A stretch of DNA of 27,951 nucleotides from an uncultured Lachnospiraceae bacterium (GTDB taxonomy: Bacteria; Bacillota; Clostridia; Lachnospirales; Lachnospiraceae), in contig CAKRIL010000033.1 in NCBI GenBank assembly GCA_934343915.1, forward strand, positions 1-27,951. The letters are read 5' to 3'. The position numbers and the translations under genes are program-made. Numbering within the stretch: position 1 is the first letter of the stretch; every line of letters begins with the position of its first letter. Below are positions 1-6,135 of this stretch, piece by piece. Under the pieces are notes generated by a model, which searched no databases, was not told where the DNA came from, and saw only the letters and a program-made list of their open reading frames with translations.

Positions 1-101
1 ATTGTCGGAAATCCCGGTGTCTTTACCAGTTCATATGCCTTTGGCAGGCTGATTCCCATCTGTGCAGATAATTCCTGCACATTCATAGTTGTTTTTTCCA
101 T
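1..101 (-). CDS. Excisionase-like small HTH DNA-binding protein (partial)
   Basis: Only the first 33 codons are in the window; the gene runs off the left edge. The ATG (99-101) follows an AAGGAG-type ribosome binding site. The visible residues, beginning MEKTTMNVQELSAQMG and continuing ISLPKAYELVKTPGFP, have the pattern of a winged-helix excisionase-type domain: an NVQELS-like first helix, then a SLPKAYELV recognition helix, then an FP turn. Proteins of this type direct excision of, or regulate, integrative elements. It lies at the end of the leftward transcription unit that starts near 414, next to a Cro/CI-like regulator, which fits a mobile-element control region. The family call rests on a short fragment, so it could be another small HTH protein of the same element. 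Confidence 0.6.
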   Translation of the reverse strand, partial: MEKTTMNVQELSAQMGISLPKAYELVKTPGFPT

Positions 102-154
102 AAGATGTTGCTCCTTTCTTTGAAGTAATGAAATACCGCCAGTTTCCCGGCGGT

Positions 155-319
155 CTATCTCCATACTATTGATGCTTTTCCATTAGTTACCATTTGCTTA
201 ACGGCATTATATGCTGTTAAATCCATAACACCTAAGTCATTCTTCTTATCAAGAAGTTCTTCCTTGTGCTTTAATCTGCGATTCAACCGCTGTCTCTTCC
301 TGTCCTTAATCTTAATCAC
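155..319 (-). CDS. Small basic ORF upstream of the excisionase-like gene (possibly a broken longer gene)
   Basis: A 54-residue, very Lys/Arg-rich ORF (MIKIKDRKRQRLNRRLKHKE and onward, ending NGKASIVWR). It begins with GTG overlapping the TGA of a 20-codon upstream ORF (316-378, MSYKMFPATNG...), which suggests translational coupling. The same reading frame stays open further upstream to 397 except for one TAA at 350-352, and that upstream stretch (ADVIQNVSRN-stop-WDNWAFIREK) reads like protein. Either a gene of about 80 codons carries a CAA-to-TAA change, or only the short ORF is translated. I do not recognise a family. It lies in the leftward unit ahead of the excisionase-like gene and is probably an accessory protein of the mobile element. 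Confidence 0.4.
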   Translation of the reverse strand: MIKIKDRKRQRLNRRLKHKEELLDKKNDLGVMDLTAYNAVKQMVTNGKASIVWR

Positions 320-391
320 CTTCTCTCGTATAAAAGCCCAATTATCCCATTAGTTGCGGGAAACATTTTGTATGACATCCGCTGTTATTCT

Positions 392-408
392 TCTCACATA
401 TTGTGAGA
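392..408. promoter_or_regulatory. Perfect palindrome TCTCACA-TAT-TGTGAGA, probable operator
   Basis: Two perfect 7-bp arms separated by TAT sit just downstream of the leftward start site. Single TCTCACA half-sites recur at 457-463, upstream of the leftward -35, and at 530-536, just downstream of the rightward -10. This arrangement suggests binding by the Cro/CI-like protein encoded at 551-967; the protein-site link is inferred from position. Confidence 0.6.
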
Positions 409-420
409 TTTTATATTTCT

Positions 421-449
421 TTTATATCACATATCGTTACCTATGTCAA
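421..449 (-). promoter_or_regulatory. Leftward promoter of the mobile-element control region
   Basis: On the minus strand TTGACA (complement of 444-449) is followed by exactly 17 bp and TATAAA (complement of 421-426), with a TGn extended -10. Transcription would start near 414 and run toward the small basic ORF and the excisionase-like gene. TCTCACA boxes lie on both sides of it. Confidence 0.7.
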
Positions 450-500
450 TCTACAATCTCACATTTTATGATATAAATATCTATAATTATTTAAAATTAC

Positions 501-536
501 TTGCATTTTCTAACAGTCAGTGATATTATTCTCACA
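501..536 (+). promoter_or_regulatory. Promoter of the XRE regulator with an overlapping TCTCACA half-site
   Basis: TTGCAT (501-506), 17 bp, then TATTAT (524-529) with a TGA extended -10 just ahead. A TCTCACA half-site (530-536) covers the predicted start of transcription, so autorepression is likely. AGGAGG at 538-543 is the ribosome binding site of the next gene. Confidence 0.6.
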
Positions 537-550
537 TAGGAGGTGTGCTT

Positions 551-967
551 ATGTTTGATGAACGTCTGAAATCACTACGAAAAAAATGTGGATATACGCA
601 GGTTTCCCTTGCAGAAACCCTTGGCGTTTCCAAAGGAACTGTTGCTATGTGGGAGACTGGTAAACGTACCCCGGATTTTGAAACCTTAATCAGACTTTCT
701 GATTTATTTGATGTGCGTACAGATTATATACTTGGGAAATCCAACGATTCATCATCAGCCAAATTGTCAGATGATGATATAGAACAGCTGGGACGCTGGG
801 AACTGGAATCCGTTTATACTGATCTTATGAAATTGTATCTTTCTCTTGATTCCTTCGGGCAGAAAGATGTTGAAAACCTTATCAAATCCGAAGCACAACG
901 CTGCAAAGAACAAAATACTCTACAGGATGTTTCTAATATGGCAGTGCAGATTATTATAAAAAAATAA
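551..967 (+). CDS. XRE (Cro/CI) family transcriptional regulator
   Basis: A 138-residue DNA-binding protein. Residues about 4-60 form an HTH_3 domain (RLKSLRKKCGYTQVSLAETL, then the SKGTVAMWETGKRTP recognition region and the L-x-x-LFDVRTDYILG ending). The rest, about 65-138, is an unassigned helical, acidic segment that may mediate dimerisation. The ATG at 551 is chosen because AGGAGG (538-543) sits 7 nt before it; an in-frame GTG at 545 overlaps that site and is unlikely. It is encoded opposite the leftward mobile-element genes and is flanked by three copies of TCTCACA, so it probably represses both divergent promoters in the manner of a phage or ICE immunity repressor. The HTH call is secure; the repressor role is inferred. 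Confidence 0.88.
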   Translation: MFDERLKSLRKKCGYTQVSLAETLGVSKGTVAMWETGKRTPDFETLIRLSDLFDVRTDYILGKSNDSSSAKLSDDDIEQLGRWELESVYTDLMKLYLSLDSFGQKDVENLIKSEAQRCKEQNTLQDVSNMAVQIIIKK

Positions 968-1013
968 AGAATGAGGGTATTGACTGCTGCATGAGTCAAT
1001 ACCCTCATTCTTT
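966..1013. terminator. Bidirectional intrinsic terminator
   Basis: A perfect 20-bp inverted repeat (966-985 with 994-1013) with an 8-nt loop. It is followed by TTTATTTT on the plus strand and preceded by an A-rich stretch that gives T-rich sequence on the minus strand. It separates the convergent XRE gene and the virulence-related gene, and overlaps both their ends. Confidence 0.85.
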
Positions 1014-1677
1014 ATTTTACACTTCTAAATGCTGAATTACCCGTAAGATTCCTAAGCAGAATCTTTCTCGCTGTCTTATACTCTTTCCCAATAAAGCCAA
1101 GTCTGAGCAGAAAACAGCGGAAAGCGTATTTGTCATTGTCCGTTTCAGTCGGCTTTGATGATACCCTTTTTGCATCTCTTGCTATATCACACAGCCTTGA
1201 GATAAATTGTGTGTAGGCTGCAATCTCATCGCTATCCGTTGTGTATGGAAACCATGAGAAGTTTATTTTTCCCTCAGTAATCTTTATTTCTGTACTGTCC
1301 GTCCGAAATGCACGTTGAAAAAGTGTCTGCTTATTTACTATGATCTTCTGTAAATTTTCCAATGCCGTATCCGTAAGGTTCTCTTTCGGAATCTCTATTG
1401 TCAGCTTATCCTGTTGCACTGGCACTTCTTCCGTTATTTCCATATCGTCCTGAAACCCATGTTCCCGTAACTGCCGAATCAGGTCTTCCACTATTTCTTT
1501 TTCTGTTCCATCCGGGATATGCAATACACCCTCTTTGTCCAGTCGGTATCCTGCAATATCGTATGCACAGCTTGGTACCCGTTCATAATGTGGTGCTGTC
1601 CCAAGTATGTTTCCAATCTCCTGTGCCAGTTTCTGTCTCTGCTTTGATTTCAATGTAAATCTAATTTCATTCTTCAT
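1012..1677 (-). CDS. Mobile-element 'virulence-related' protein
   Basis: A 221-residue protein. The start is placed at the ATG (1675-1677) after AAAGGCGGG, because the 32 residues upstream in the open frame look unrelated. The N-terminus (MKNEIRFTLKSKQRQKLAQE, then APHYERVPSCAYDIAGYRLD) and the C-terminus (KYAFRCFLLRLGFIGKEYKT, then ARKILLRNLTGNSAF) match the pattern I know from proteins annotated 'virulence-related protein' in clostridial conjugative transposons. Their biochemical role is unknown as far as I am aware, and the label should not be read as evidence of virulence. No catalytic motif is visible. It supports the view that the left part of the window is integrative-element DNA. It shares a terminator with the XRE gene. 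Confidence 0.7.
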   Translation of the reverse strand: MKNEIRFTLKSKQRQKLAQEIGNILGTAPHYERVPSCAYDIAGYRLDKEGVLHIPDGTEKEIVEDLIRQLREHGFQDDMEITEEVPVQQDKLTIEIPKENLTDTALENLQKIIVNKQTLFQRAFRTDSTEIKITEGKINFSWFPYTTDSDEIAAYTQFISRLCDIARDAKRVSSKPTETDNDKYAFRCFLLRLGFIGKEYKTARKILLRNLTGNSAFRSVK

Positions 1678-2091
1678 AATATGTACCCGCCTTTCTTTAT
1701 TCGGTAGTACATATATCACTCTGATGGCACAGAATAGCAATACAATTCGGATTATATTTCTGCCAAAATGCACGCAAAAAAACTGTGATTTTTATGCTGT
1801 TTTTCACACATTTTTCTGCGTATTTCTGTACTATCCGGCAAAACAAAATCGGCTTTAGCGATGATATCCAGCGGATATTTTCACATAAACCAACCTTGGT
1901 GGGTATCCCCCCTGTTTAATTCTGCGAAAATTCACACGAAGGGGACCATCGGTCTTCTTGCAAAAATATTGTAGAGATTTGGATACCCCCTCACAGATAC
2001 AACTATATAATACATTTTCCAAACATGCTCATTCTTTTTCCTAGATTACTTCAGTTAAGAAATATTTTTTATGTTAAAATCCATATTTGTC

Positions 2092-2100
2092 TGATATAAT
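2092..2100 (+). promoter_or_regulatory. Extended -10 promoter of the restriction endonuclease gene
   Basis: TGA followed by a consensus TATAAT (2095-2100). No good -35 is visible at 16-18 bp, as is usual for extended -10 promoters. Transcription would start near 2107, upstream of the operator-like site at 2127-2141. Confidence 0.5.
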
Positions 2101-2126
2101 TATTTATGTGAGCATTTTTCAAAAAA

Positions 2127-2141
2127 CTTTGTAACACAAAA
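2127..2141. promoter_or_regulatory. Putative RHH operator in the endonuclease leader
   Basis: CTTTGTAACACAAAA matches 13 of 15 positions of the palindrome TTTTGTAATACAAAA found in the promoter of the RHH gene (4633-4647). It lies between the endonuclease promoter and its ribosome binding site (AAGGAG, 2151-2156), where a bound repressor would block transcription. Confidence 0.5.
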
Positions 2142-2164
2142 TAATAAACTAAGGAGAATAGATC

Positions 2165-2935
2165 ATGGCATATGAATACATAATCAGAGATACCGAACGC
2201 GTATATGTAAATAATGAACTTATTTTAACAAACCGACAAGTAGTTGATGCAATGAATTTTGCAAACGAAGCCCTGCGCGCTCTTGACGAACAAACCAAAG
2301 CTTTCGATATAAATATATTCGAAACTATGGGCATGCGAAACTTGAGCGGCATTGTCGGAGAATATCTTGGCAAAAGTCTGCAACGTTTCTCTCAAGGAAA
2401 TTTACATTCAAATCTCCATCAAGATGGATATCCAGATTTATTATTAGTTAATACACCCGAACGCAAAAAATATTTCGAAACGCTTTACACTATATCAAAT
2501 GGTAAAAAATATCCTCGTGATAAATCACTATTTAGCCCATATCTTTATGGTGGTGTCGAAGTTAAAGCAACTTGTGGAAGCACTCCCCCTGCAAGTCGTG
2601 TTCCCAAGCCTTTAATTGGCGAACAACGAATTGATTTAGTAAATTCATTTGACTGGAAAGCTCATCATCGCGAAACAAACAACTTAATTGGTATATTTTG
2701 GGATTTCATAAAGGAAGTCCCAACAATTGTAGCAGCCTTTTACCGAAATGATTTAACCATTGACGATTGGGGAAATATCGTCCAGCCTAAAGAAGGCGGC
2801 GGGAGAACTACTAGTGTATCAATTATGAATAGTGGTGGAATTTCAAAAATGTGTGCAGGTTGGATTGCTGTAATAAATGACGAAAAATACATATCTGCAT
2901 TGTCCAAAAGCAAATGGATAGGTTATCGTGTATAA
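2165..2935 (+). CDS. Type II restriction endonuclease (PD-(D/E)XK candidate)
   Basis: A 256-residue protein with the layout of an orthodox type II endonuclease: Glu66 (GEYLGK), Pro90-Asp91 (DGYPDLLL) and Glu132-X-Lys134 (GVEVKAT) can form a PD-(D/E)XK metal-binding site that cuts both strands of unmethylated DNA. The later segment FDWKAHHRETNNLIGIFWDF is probably part of the dimer or recognition surface. The gene converges on a C5-cytosine methyltransferase gene and shares a terminator with it, which is the main support for the call. AAGGAG lies 8 nt before the ATG. Its leader contains a copy of the RHH gene operator, so expression is probably delayed or repressed by that protein. I cannot name the recognition sequence or closest prototype enzyme. 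Confidence 0.8.
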   Translation: MAYEYIIRDTERVYVNNELILTNRQVVDAMNFANEALRALDEQTKAFDINIFETMGMRNLSGIVGEYLGKSLQRFSQGNLHSNLHQDGYPDLLLVNTPERKKYFETLYTISNGKKYPRDKSLFSPYLYGGVEVKATCGSTPPASRVPKPLIGEQRIDLVNSFDWKAHHRETNNLIGIFWDFIKEVPTIVAAFYRNDLTIDDWGNIVQPKEGGGRTTSVSIMNSGGISKMCAGWIAVINDEKYISALSKSKWIGYRV

Positions 2936-2947
2936 TTTCTAATTCAG

Positions 2948-2990
2948 TTGTAAGTGTCCTAGTTAAAAGTACTTGTTAGGGCACTTACAA
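2948..2990. terminator. Shared terminator hairpin between convergent R and M genes
   Basis: 14-nt arms (2948-2961 and 2977-2990) pair with one mismatch or wobble around a 15-nt loop. They lie between the stop codons of the convergent endonuclease and methyltransferase genes. T-tracts are poor, so the efficiency is uncertain. Confidence 0.6.
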
Positions 2991-2996
2991 GTTGAA

Positions 2997-4283
2997 TCAC
3001 ACTTCAATTTCAAATATCTTTTTACATACCACATCAATAATTTTGGGCGGAACACTTTCTCCGATGGTATCTCTAATTAAACCATCCTTAACCTGCTTTC
3101 CATTTATAACAAAAGAATATGGATATGCAGATATTGTCTGTATTATCAGTCCCTCCCAAAGAGATAACACCCTTGTTTGCGAAGGATGAACTTTATTATC
3201 TGAGCATGCATATTGGAAGTTCTGAGTCAAAGTACTTGCCGGCTCATCCCAAGTCATTCGCTTATATGCACTTGTAAAACCTTTCATAATTCGCTTCTCT
3301 TCTGTTCCCTTCTCTTCAACGTATGGACGTGGAAGAAGGCTTCCGCATTTTTCGCAATATAATGGAGTGGCTTCATTATACTTATTTATTCCTTCTTCAT
3401 TATGCTTTGCTCCATGAAGTTTGTTACCCTGATATCCACATTTCGGATTAACACATTGATTATTAAATGCTGTATTACCCTCTGGTGTATTGTCCAGCCA
3501 CCATAATTTTTTCTCATCCAAAACAGGCACTTTATGCAGTGAATTTTTCTTGTCAATATTTTGCCCCTTCTCTGCTCTTAACACTGGTAGTCCACTAATC
3601 ACATCTCTCAATGTAACCCATTTCTTTAAAAATAATGTTCGTTCTTGTGAATGTGTTTTTTCTGGAAGAAAACTTCTGTTTTTTTCATAATACTGGCGCG
3701 CTTTTTCACTTTTCGAAAAAATAGTTAGCAATCGTACCCTATGTTCTGGTACGCCATAATCTGCACAGTCTATTACCTGTGGTCCTCCTACATAATCTTT
3801 TCCTAATTCACGACGAACATAATCTATTATATTTATCAGTTCATCATTCTCATCATATATTAATGTATTTTCCATATTTGCTACATTTTCAAATATTATC
3901 CATTTGGGCTGTAATGCCTTTATTATATGAATTGCTGGAATAATCAATCGATTACGCTCATCATATTTAGGTCGTAGTCCTTTTCTATAATCACTTAACA
4001 TTTTACCCATGCCATTTGGTGACATGCCTTGACATGGTGGTGTTGCAAGAATAAGAAATGGATTCTCCGAAAAACGTTTATTATAATCGTCGATTATATC
4101 TTTTTCTAATTTCCATATATCTCCACAAAAACATTTTGTGTTAGGATTATTATTCTTAAAAAGAGCCATTCTTTCTTCAATGATTTCACACGCTGTTACC
4201 GTATTAATTCCATTCGCATGCAAACCCAAATCACCAATTCCAGAAGACGAAAATAAACTTATTGCGTTATAGGTTTTAGCCAT
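2997..4283 (-). CDS. C5-cytosine DNA methyltransferase of the type II R-M system
   Basis: A 428-residue enzyme that transfers a methyl group from S-adenosylmethionine to cytosine C5 and protects host DNA from the partner endonuclease. Ordered motifs are clear: motif I FSSSGIGDLG (11-20), motif IV with catalytic Cys84 in PPCQG, motif VI FENV (131-134), motif VIII HRVRL (181-185), a motif IX-like MTWDEPASTLT (343-353), and motif X GESVPPKII (408-416). The target-recognition region, about 215-340, is large and contains a probable zinc ribbon: Cys277-X4-Cys282 and Cys310-X2-Cys313. The ATG at 4283 follows AAGGAGG. The RHH regulator gene lies upstream on the same strand with a 130-bp gap, so the two are probably co-transcribed. 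The gene looks intact. Confidence 0.95.
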   Translation of the reverse strand: MAKTYNAISLFSSSGIGDLGLHANGINTVTACEIIEERMALFKNNNPNTKCFCGDIWKLEKDIIDDYNKRFSENPFLILATPPCQGMSPNGMGKMLSDYRKGLRPKYDERNRLIIPAIHIIKALQPKWIIFENVANMENTLIYDENDELINIIDYVRRELGKDYVGGPQVIDCADYGVPEHRVRLLTIFSKSEKARQYYEKNRSFLPEKTHSQERTLFLKKWVTLRDVISGLPVLRAEKGQNIDKKNSLHKVPVLDEKKLWWLDNTPEGNTAFNNQCVNPKCGYQGNKLHGAKHNEEGINKYNEATPLYCEKCGSLLPRPYVEEKGTEEKRIMKGFTSAYKRMTWDEPASTLTQNFQYACSDNKVHPSQTRVLSLWEGLIIQTISAYPYSFVINGKQVKDGLIRDTIGESVPPKIIDVVCKKIFEIEV

Positions 4284-4382
4284 AATATTCCTCCTTGTAT
4301 TTTCAGTTATCCAATAATAGCTCTAACATTCCAAACAATCAACTTGTATCTGGCTCTTCTCTATAAAAATCATCACAGCATT

Positions 4383-4400
4383 AGTCCTAAAAACAGGACT
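4383..4400 (-). other. Short hairpin between the RHH and methyltransferase genes
   Basis: Perfect 6-bp arms AGTCCT and AGGACT with a 6-nt loop lie just after the RHH stop codon. On the minus strand no T-run follows the stem, so it is more likely an RNA processing or stability element than a full terminator; it could also be chance. Confidence 0.3.
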
Positions 4401-4413
4401 CATTTCTACTATT

Positions 4414-4599
4414 TTAATTATCATCTCTATCTTCTGCCTCATCTACTATCATATTTATTGCATCTCTAATCACTTCTGACTTTGCCTTTTTTAGGAATCT
4501 ACAATAAGCCTCTAGTCTCTTCATCGTACGCTCATCCATACGAATTGTGCATATATAATCTTTGTTATTATCACCCTTAGGTCTTCCCATCTTCTTCAT
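4414..4599 (-). CDS. Ribbon-helix-helix (CopG/Arc-type) regulator, probable R-M controller
   Basis: A 61-residue protein. A GRPKGDN N-terminal tail is followed by a beta strand DYICTIRMDE (about 13-22), then helix A (RTMKRLEAYCRFLKK) and helix B (SEVIRDAINMIVDEA), the classic RHH fold that binds short palindromes as a dimer. The ATG at 4599 is chosen because GGAAGGAG lies 7 nt upstream. It is the first gene of the unit that leads into the methyltransferase. Its own promoter has a 15-bp palindrome filling the -35/-10 spacer, and a near copy precedes the endonuclease gene. It therefore probably represses itself and the methyltransferase, and also the endonuclease, taking the place of the XRE-type C protein found in many R-M systems. 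Fold confident, target inferred. Confidence 0.82.
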   Translation of the reverse strand: MKKMGRPKGDNNKDYICTIRMDERTMKRLEAYCRFLKKAKSEVIRDAINMIVDEAEDRDDN

Positions 4600-4624
4600 A
4601 GCATTACTCCTTCCACCTAAAACA

Positions 4625-4653
4625 ATTCTACTTTTTGTAATACAAAATGTCAA
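4625..4653 (-). promoter_or_regulatory. Promoter of the RHH-methyltransferase unit with an operator filling the spacer
   Basis: On the minus strand TTGACA (complement of 4648-4653), a 17-bp spacer, then TAGAAT (complement of 4625-4630). The spacer contains the perfect odd palindrome TTTTGTA-A-TACAAAA (4633-4647). A repressor bound there would exclude RNA polymerase. Confidence 0.8.
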
Positions 4654-4658
4654 GTATT

Positions 4659-4673
4659 TTTTGTATTACATAA
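4659..4673. promoter_or_regulatory. Second RHH operator copy upstream of the -35
   Basis: TTTTGTATTACATAA matches the spacer palindrome at 13 of 15 positions. Its centre is 26 bp from the first, about two and a half helical turns, a spacing compatible with cooperative RHH dimers. Confidence 0.5.
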
Positions 4674-4675
4674 AA

Positions 4676-4890
4676 TAAAGTAACCACCTTTCGTAATAGA
4701 TTACTACTAACGAGTAGTGGCTGTTTCTTTGCCTTTATCCCACTTCCAGCCATGAGCCTTAGTAGTCTAAACCGTAGTAATTCCAAGGCTTTTCGCCATA
4801 TTATGCCGTACTCTGCCCCAGTCTGCGATGGTATGCATTATCATAAAACTGGAGTACCGTGGCAGATGAATAAGACTCTAATCATAAATT
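4676..4890. other. Gene-free stretch between the R-M unit and jetD
   Basis: No intact ORF is supported on either strand. A small hairpin ACTACT-AACG-AGTAGT lies at 4703-4718. On the minus strand one frame reads protein-like on either side of a single TAG (HTIADWGRVRHNMAKSLGIT before it, KAHGWKWDKGKETATTR after it), which may be the relic of a lost gene; I do not recognise it. No T-tailed terminator for the jet operon is evident. Confidence 0.3.
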
Positions 4891-6135
4891 CTAATTTTCT
4901 TTCGTTTCTTGGCATATCTTTCCCTGCTCTAAATAATAACTCACTATTTCCTGCTCAAGTTTCACATTATGTTCCTTCATATAACTTGACACTTCACTGT
5001 ACAACTCTTCTTCTGTTAAAGCCTCAAGCCTGCTCATATCATTATCCGTCAATTCTCTTAGGCAATGACTAAAACGCATGTCGCATAATTGCCGTATTCC
5101 CATGCAATATAATTCAAACTTTTTAGCAGTTTCTCGACACAAATGCTTATGAATCAGAAATCCGCCAACATCAATATCTCCAAAATGATAATATCTGACA
5201 TTACGATTATCCGAAATGACTTTTTTAAGAAACTCTATCTGATGTCTATTAGCAAAACCACCCAAATACATCATAGCAAAATTTCCATCTTTCAACCTTT
5301 GAAAAGATGTCTTATTTTCAATGGTCATTACACTTTCCGTATTAACACTGATGTTTTTTATACTTTGAACATCGCCGGATGCTATAGCTATACCACCTTG
5401 AAATTTTGATATATCCAGGACATATTGCTCCCATTCAATTGTCCAACTGCCTTTTATAAATATTTCCTGTTCCGGCGGTGTAATATGAAAGAAGCCTAAG
5501 ATGGCATCATTCCTTTCTCCCTCTTCTCTAAATCTACCGGTTGCAGTTCTCAAAAATGTACATACTTCTTCATAATTATTATTTTCGAACCATTTTGAAT
5601 CCCCGTATACCAACATCGAAGCTTCTCTTACATATAAATGTTCCTTATTATTTTCTAAAAAAAATAACATTTTCAGATTTGCTTCAATTTGTTCAGGAAC
5701 AAGTATGCACCTTGGATCTTTTATCTGTGCAAGAATACTTTCTCTATATTTGTTCACGATTTTTCCCGTACAAATATACTTTTCTACTATTTCATATACT
5801 CGTTTTGAAATAGTACTTTGGGGAATGACACTATATTCTTCTTTCAAGTATTCATTTACGGCATCTATTTTTTCTTCTGAAAGATATATTTTTTCTATAT
5901 CATCACTGAATTTCAAATAATCAACAGTTATAAAGTCCATACCAGTCAAAACAGATACCGCTTCATTAAATTCTTGTTTTTCCAATATGTCTGCATTGTT
6001 TTTAGAATAATCTTTATATACTTCTGTTGGTTTTAATATAATCCTTCTATTGGTAGTAATATTATTTGCATATCGAATTTTATATTTTTTTAGCAAACCA
6101 TCAATTATCTCTTTTTTGTATTCCTTACTGCTCAT
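4891..6135 (-). CDS. jetD: Wadjet system protein JetD (TOPRIM nuclease)
   Basis: A 414-residue last gene of the jet operon. JetD is the nuclease of Wadjet, an SMC complex that extrudes and cuts closed circular plasmid DNA. Residues about 1-200 are the helical N-terminal part (DUF3322-like). The C-terminal TOPRIM-type domain (DUF2220-like) shows the acidic site: Glu273 in TIENKTSF, then YLGGFANRHQ (290-299), and Asp320-X-Asp322 in FGDIDVGG. These metal ligands are all present, so the enzyme should be active. The ATG overlaps the end of jetC by 11 bp, implying translational coupling. The order A-B-C-D and strand agree with known Wadjet loci. Confidence 0.93.
   Translation of the reverse strand: MSSKEYKKEIIDGLLKKYKIRYANNITTNRRIILKPTEVYKDYSKNNADILEKQEFNEAVSVLTGMDFITVDYLKFSDDIEKIYLSEEKIDAVNEYLKEEYSVIPQSTISKRVYEIVEKYICTGKIVNKYRESILAQIKDPRCILVPEQIEANLKMLFFLENNKEHLYVREASMLVYGDSKWFENNNYEEVCTFLRTATGRFREEGERNDAILGFFHITPPEQEIFIKGSWTIEWEQYVLDISKFQGGIAIASGDVQSIKNISVNTESVMTIENKTSFQRLKDGNFAMMYLGGFANRHQIEFLKKVISDNRNVRYYHFGDIDVGGFLIHKHLCRETAKKFELYCMGIRQLCDMRFSHCLRELTDNDMSRLEALTEEELYSEVSSYMKEHNVKLEQEIVSYYLEQGKICQETKEN

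Larger units (their letters stand above)
1678..2164. other. Gene-free stretch with an oriT-like hairpin region
   Basis: No convincing ORF is present. Positions 1939-1959 can form a 9-bp stem (two G-T pairs) around an ATC loop. Outside it lie inverted copies of GGTATCC (1902-1908) and GGATACC (1981-1987), each followed by a C-tract. Hairpins flanked by G/C-tract repeats are a common plan for transfer origins of mobilisable clostridial elements, but no relaxase is in view. The 3' part (2095-2156) carries the endonuclease promoter, operator and ribosome binding site. Confidence 0.3.

Noticed and set aside
2967..2974. The palindrome AAGTACTT, containing AGTACT, in the loop of the R-M terminator
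   Set aside because: It is tempting as a recognition site, but a six-base palindrome occurs often by chance, and nothing links it to the specificity of this C5 methyltransferase.
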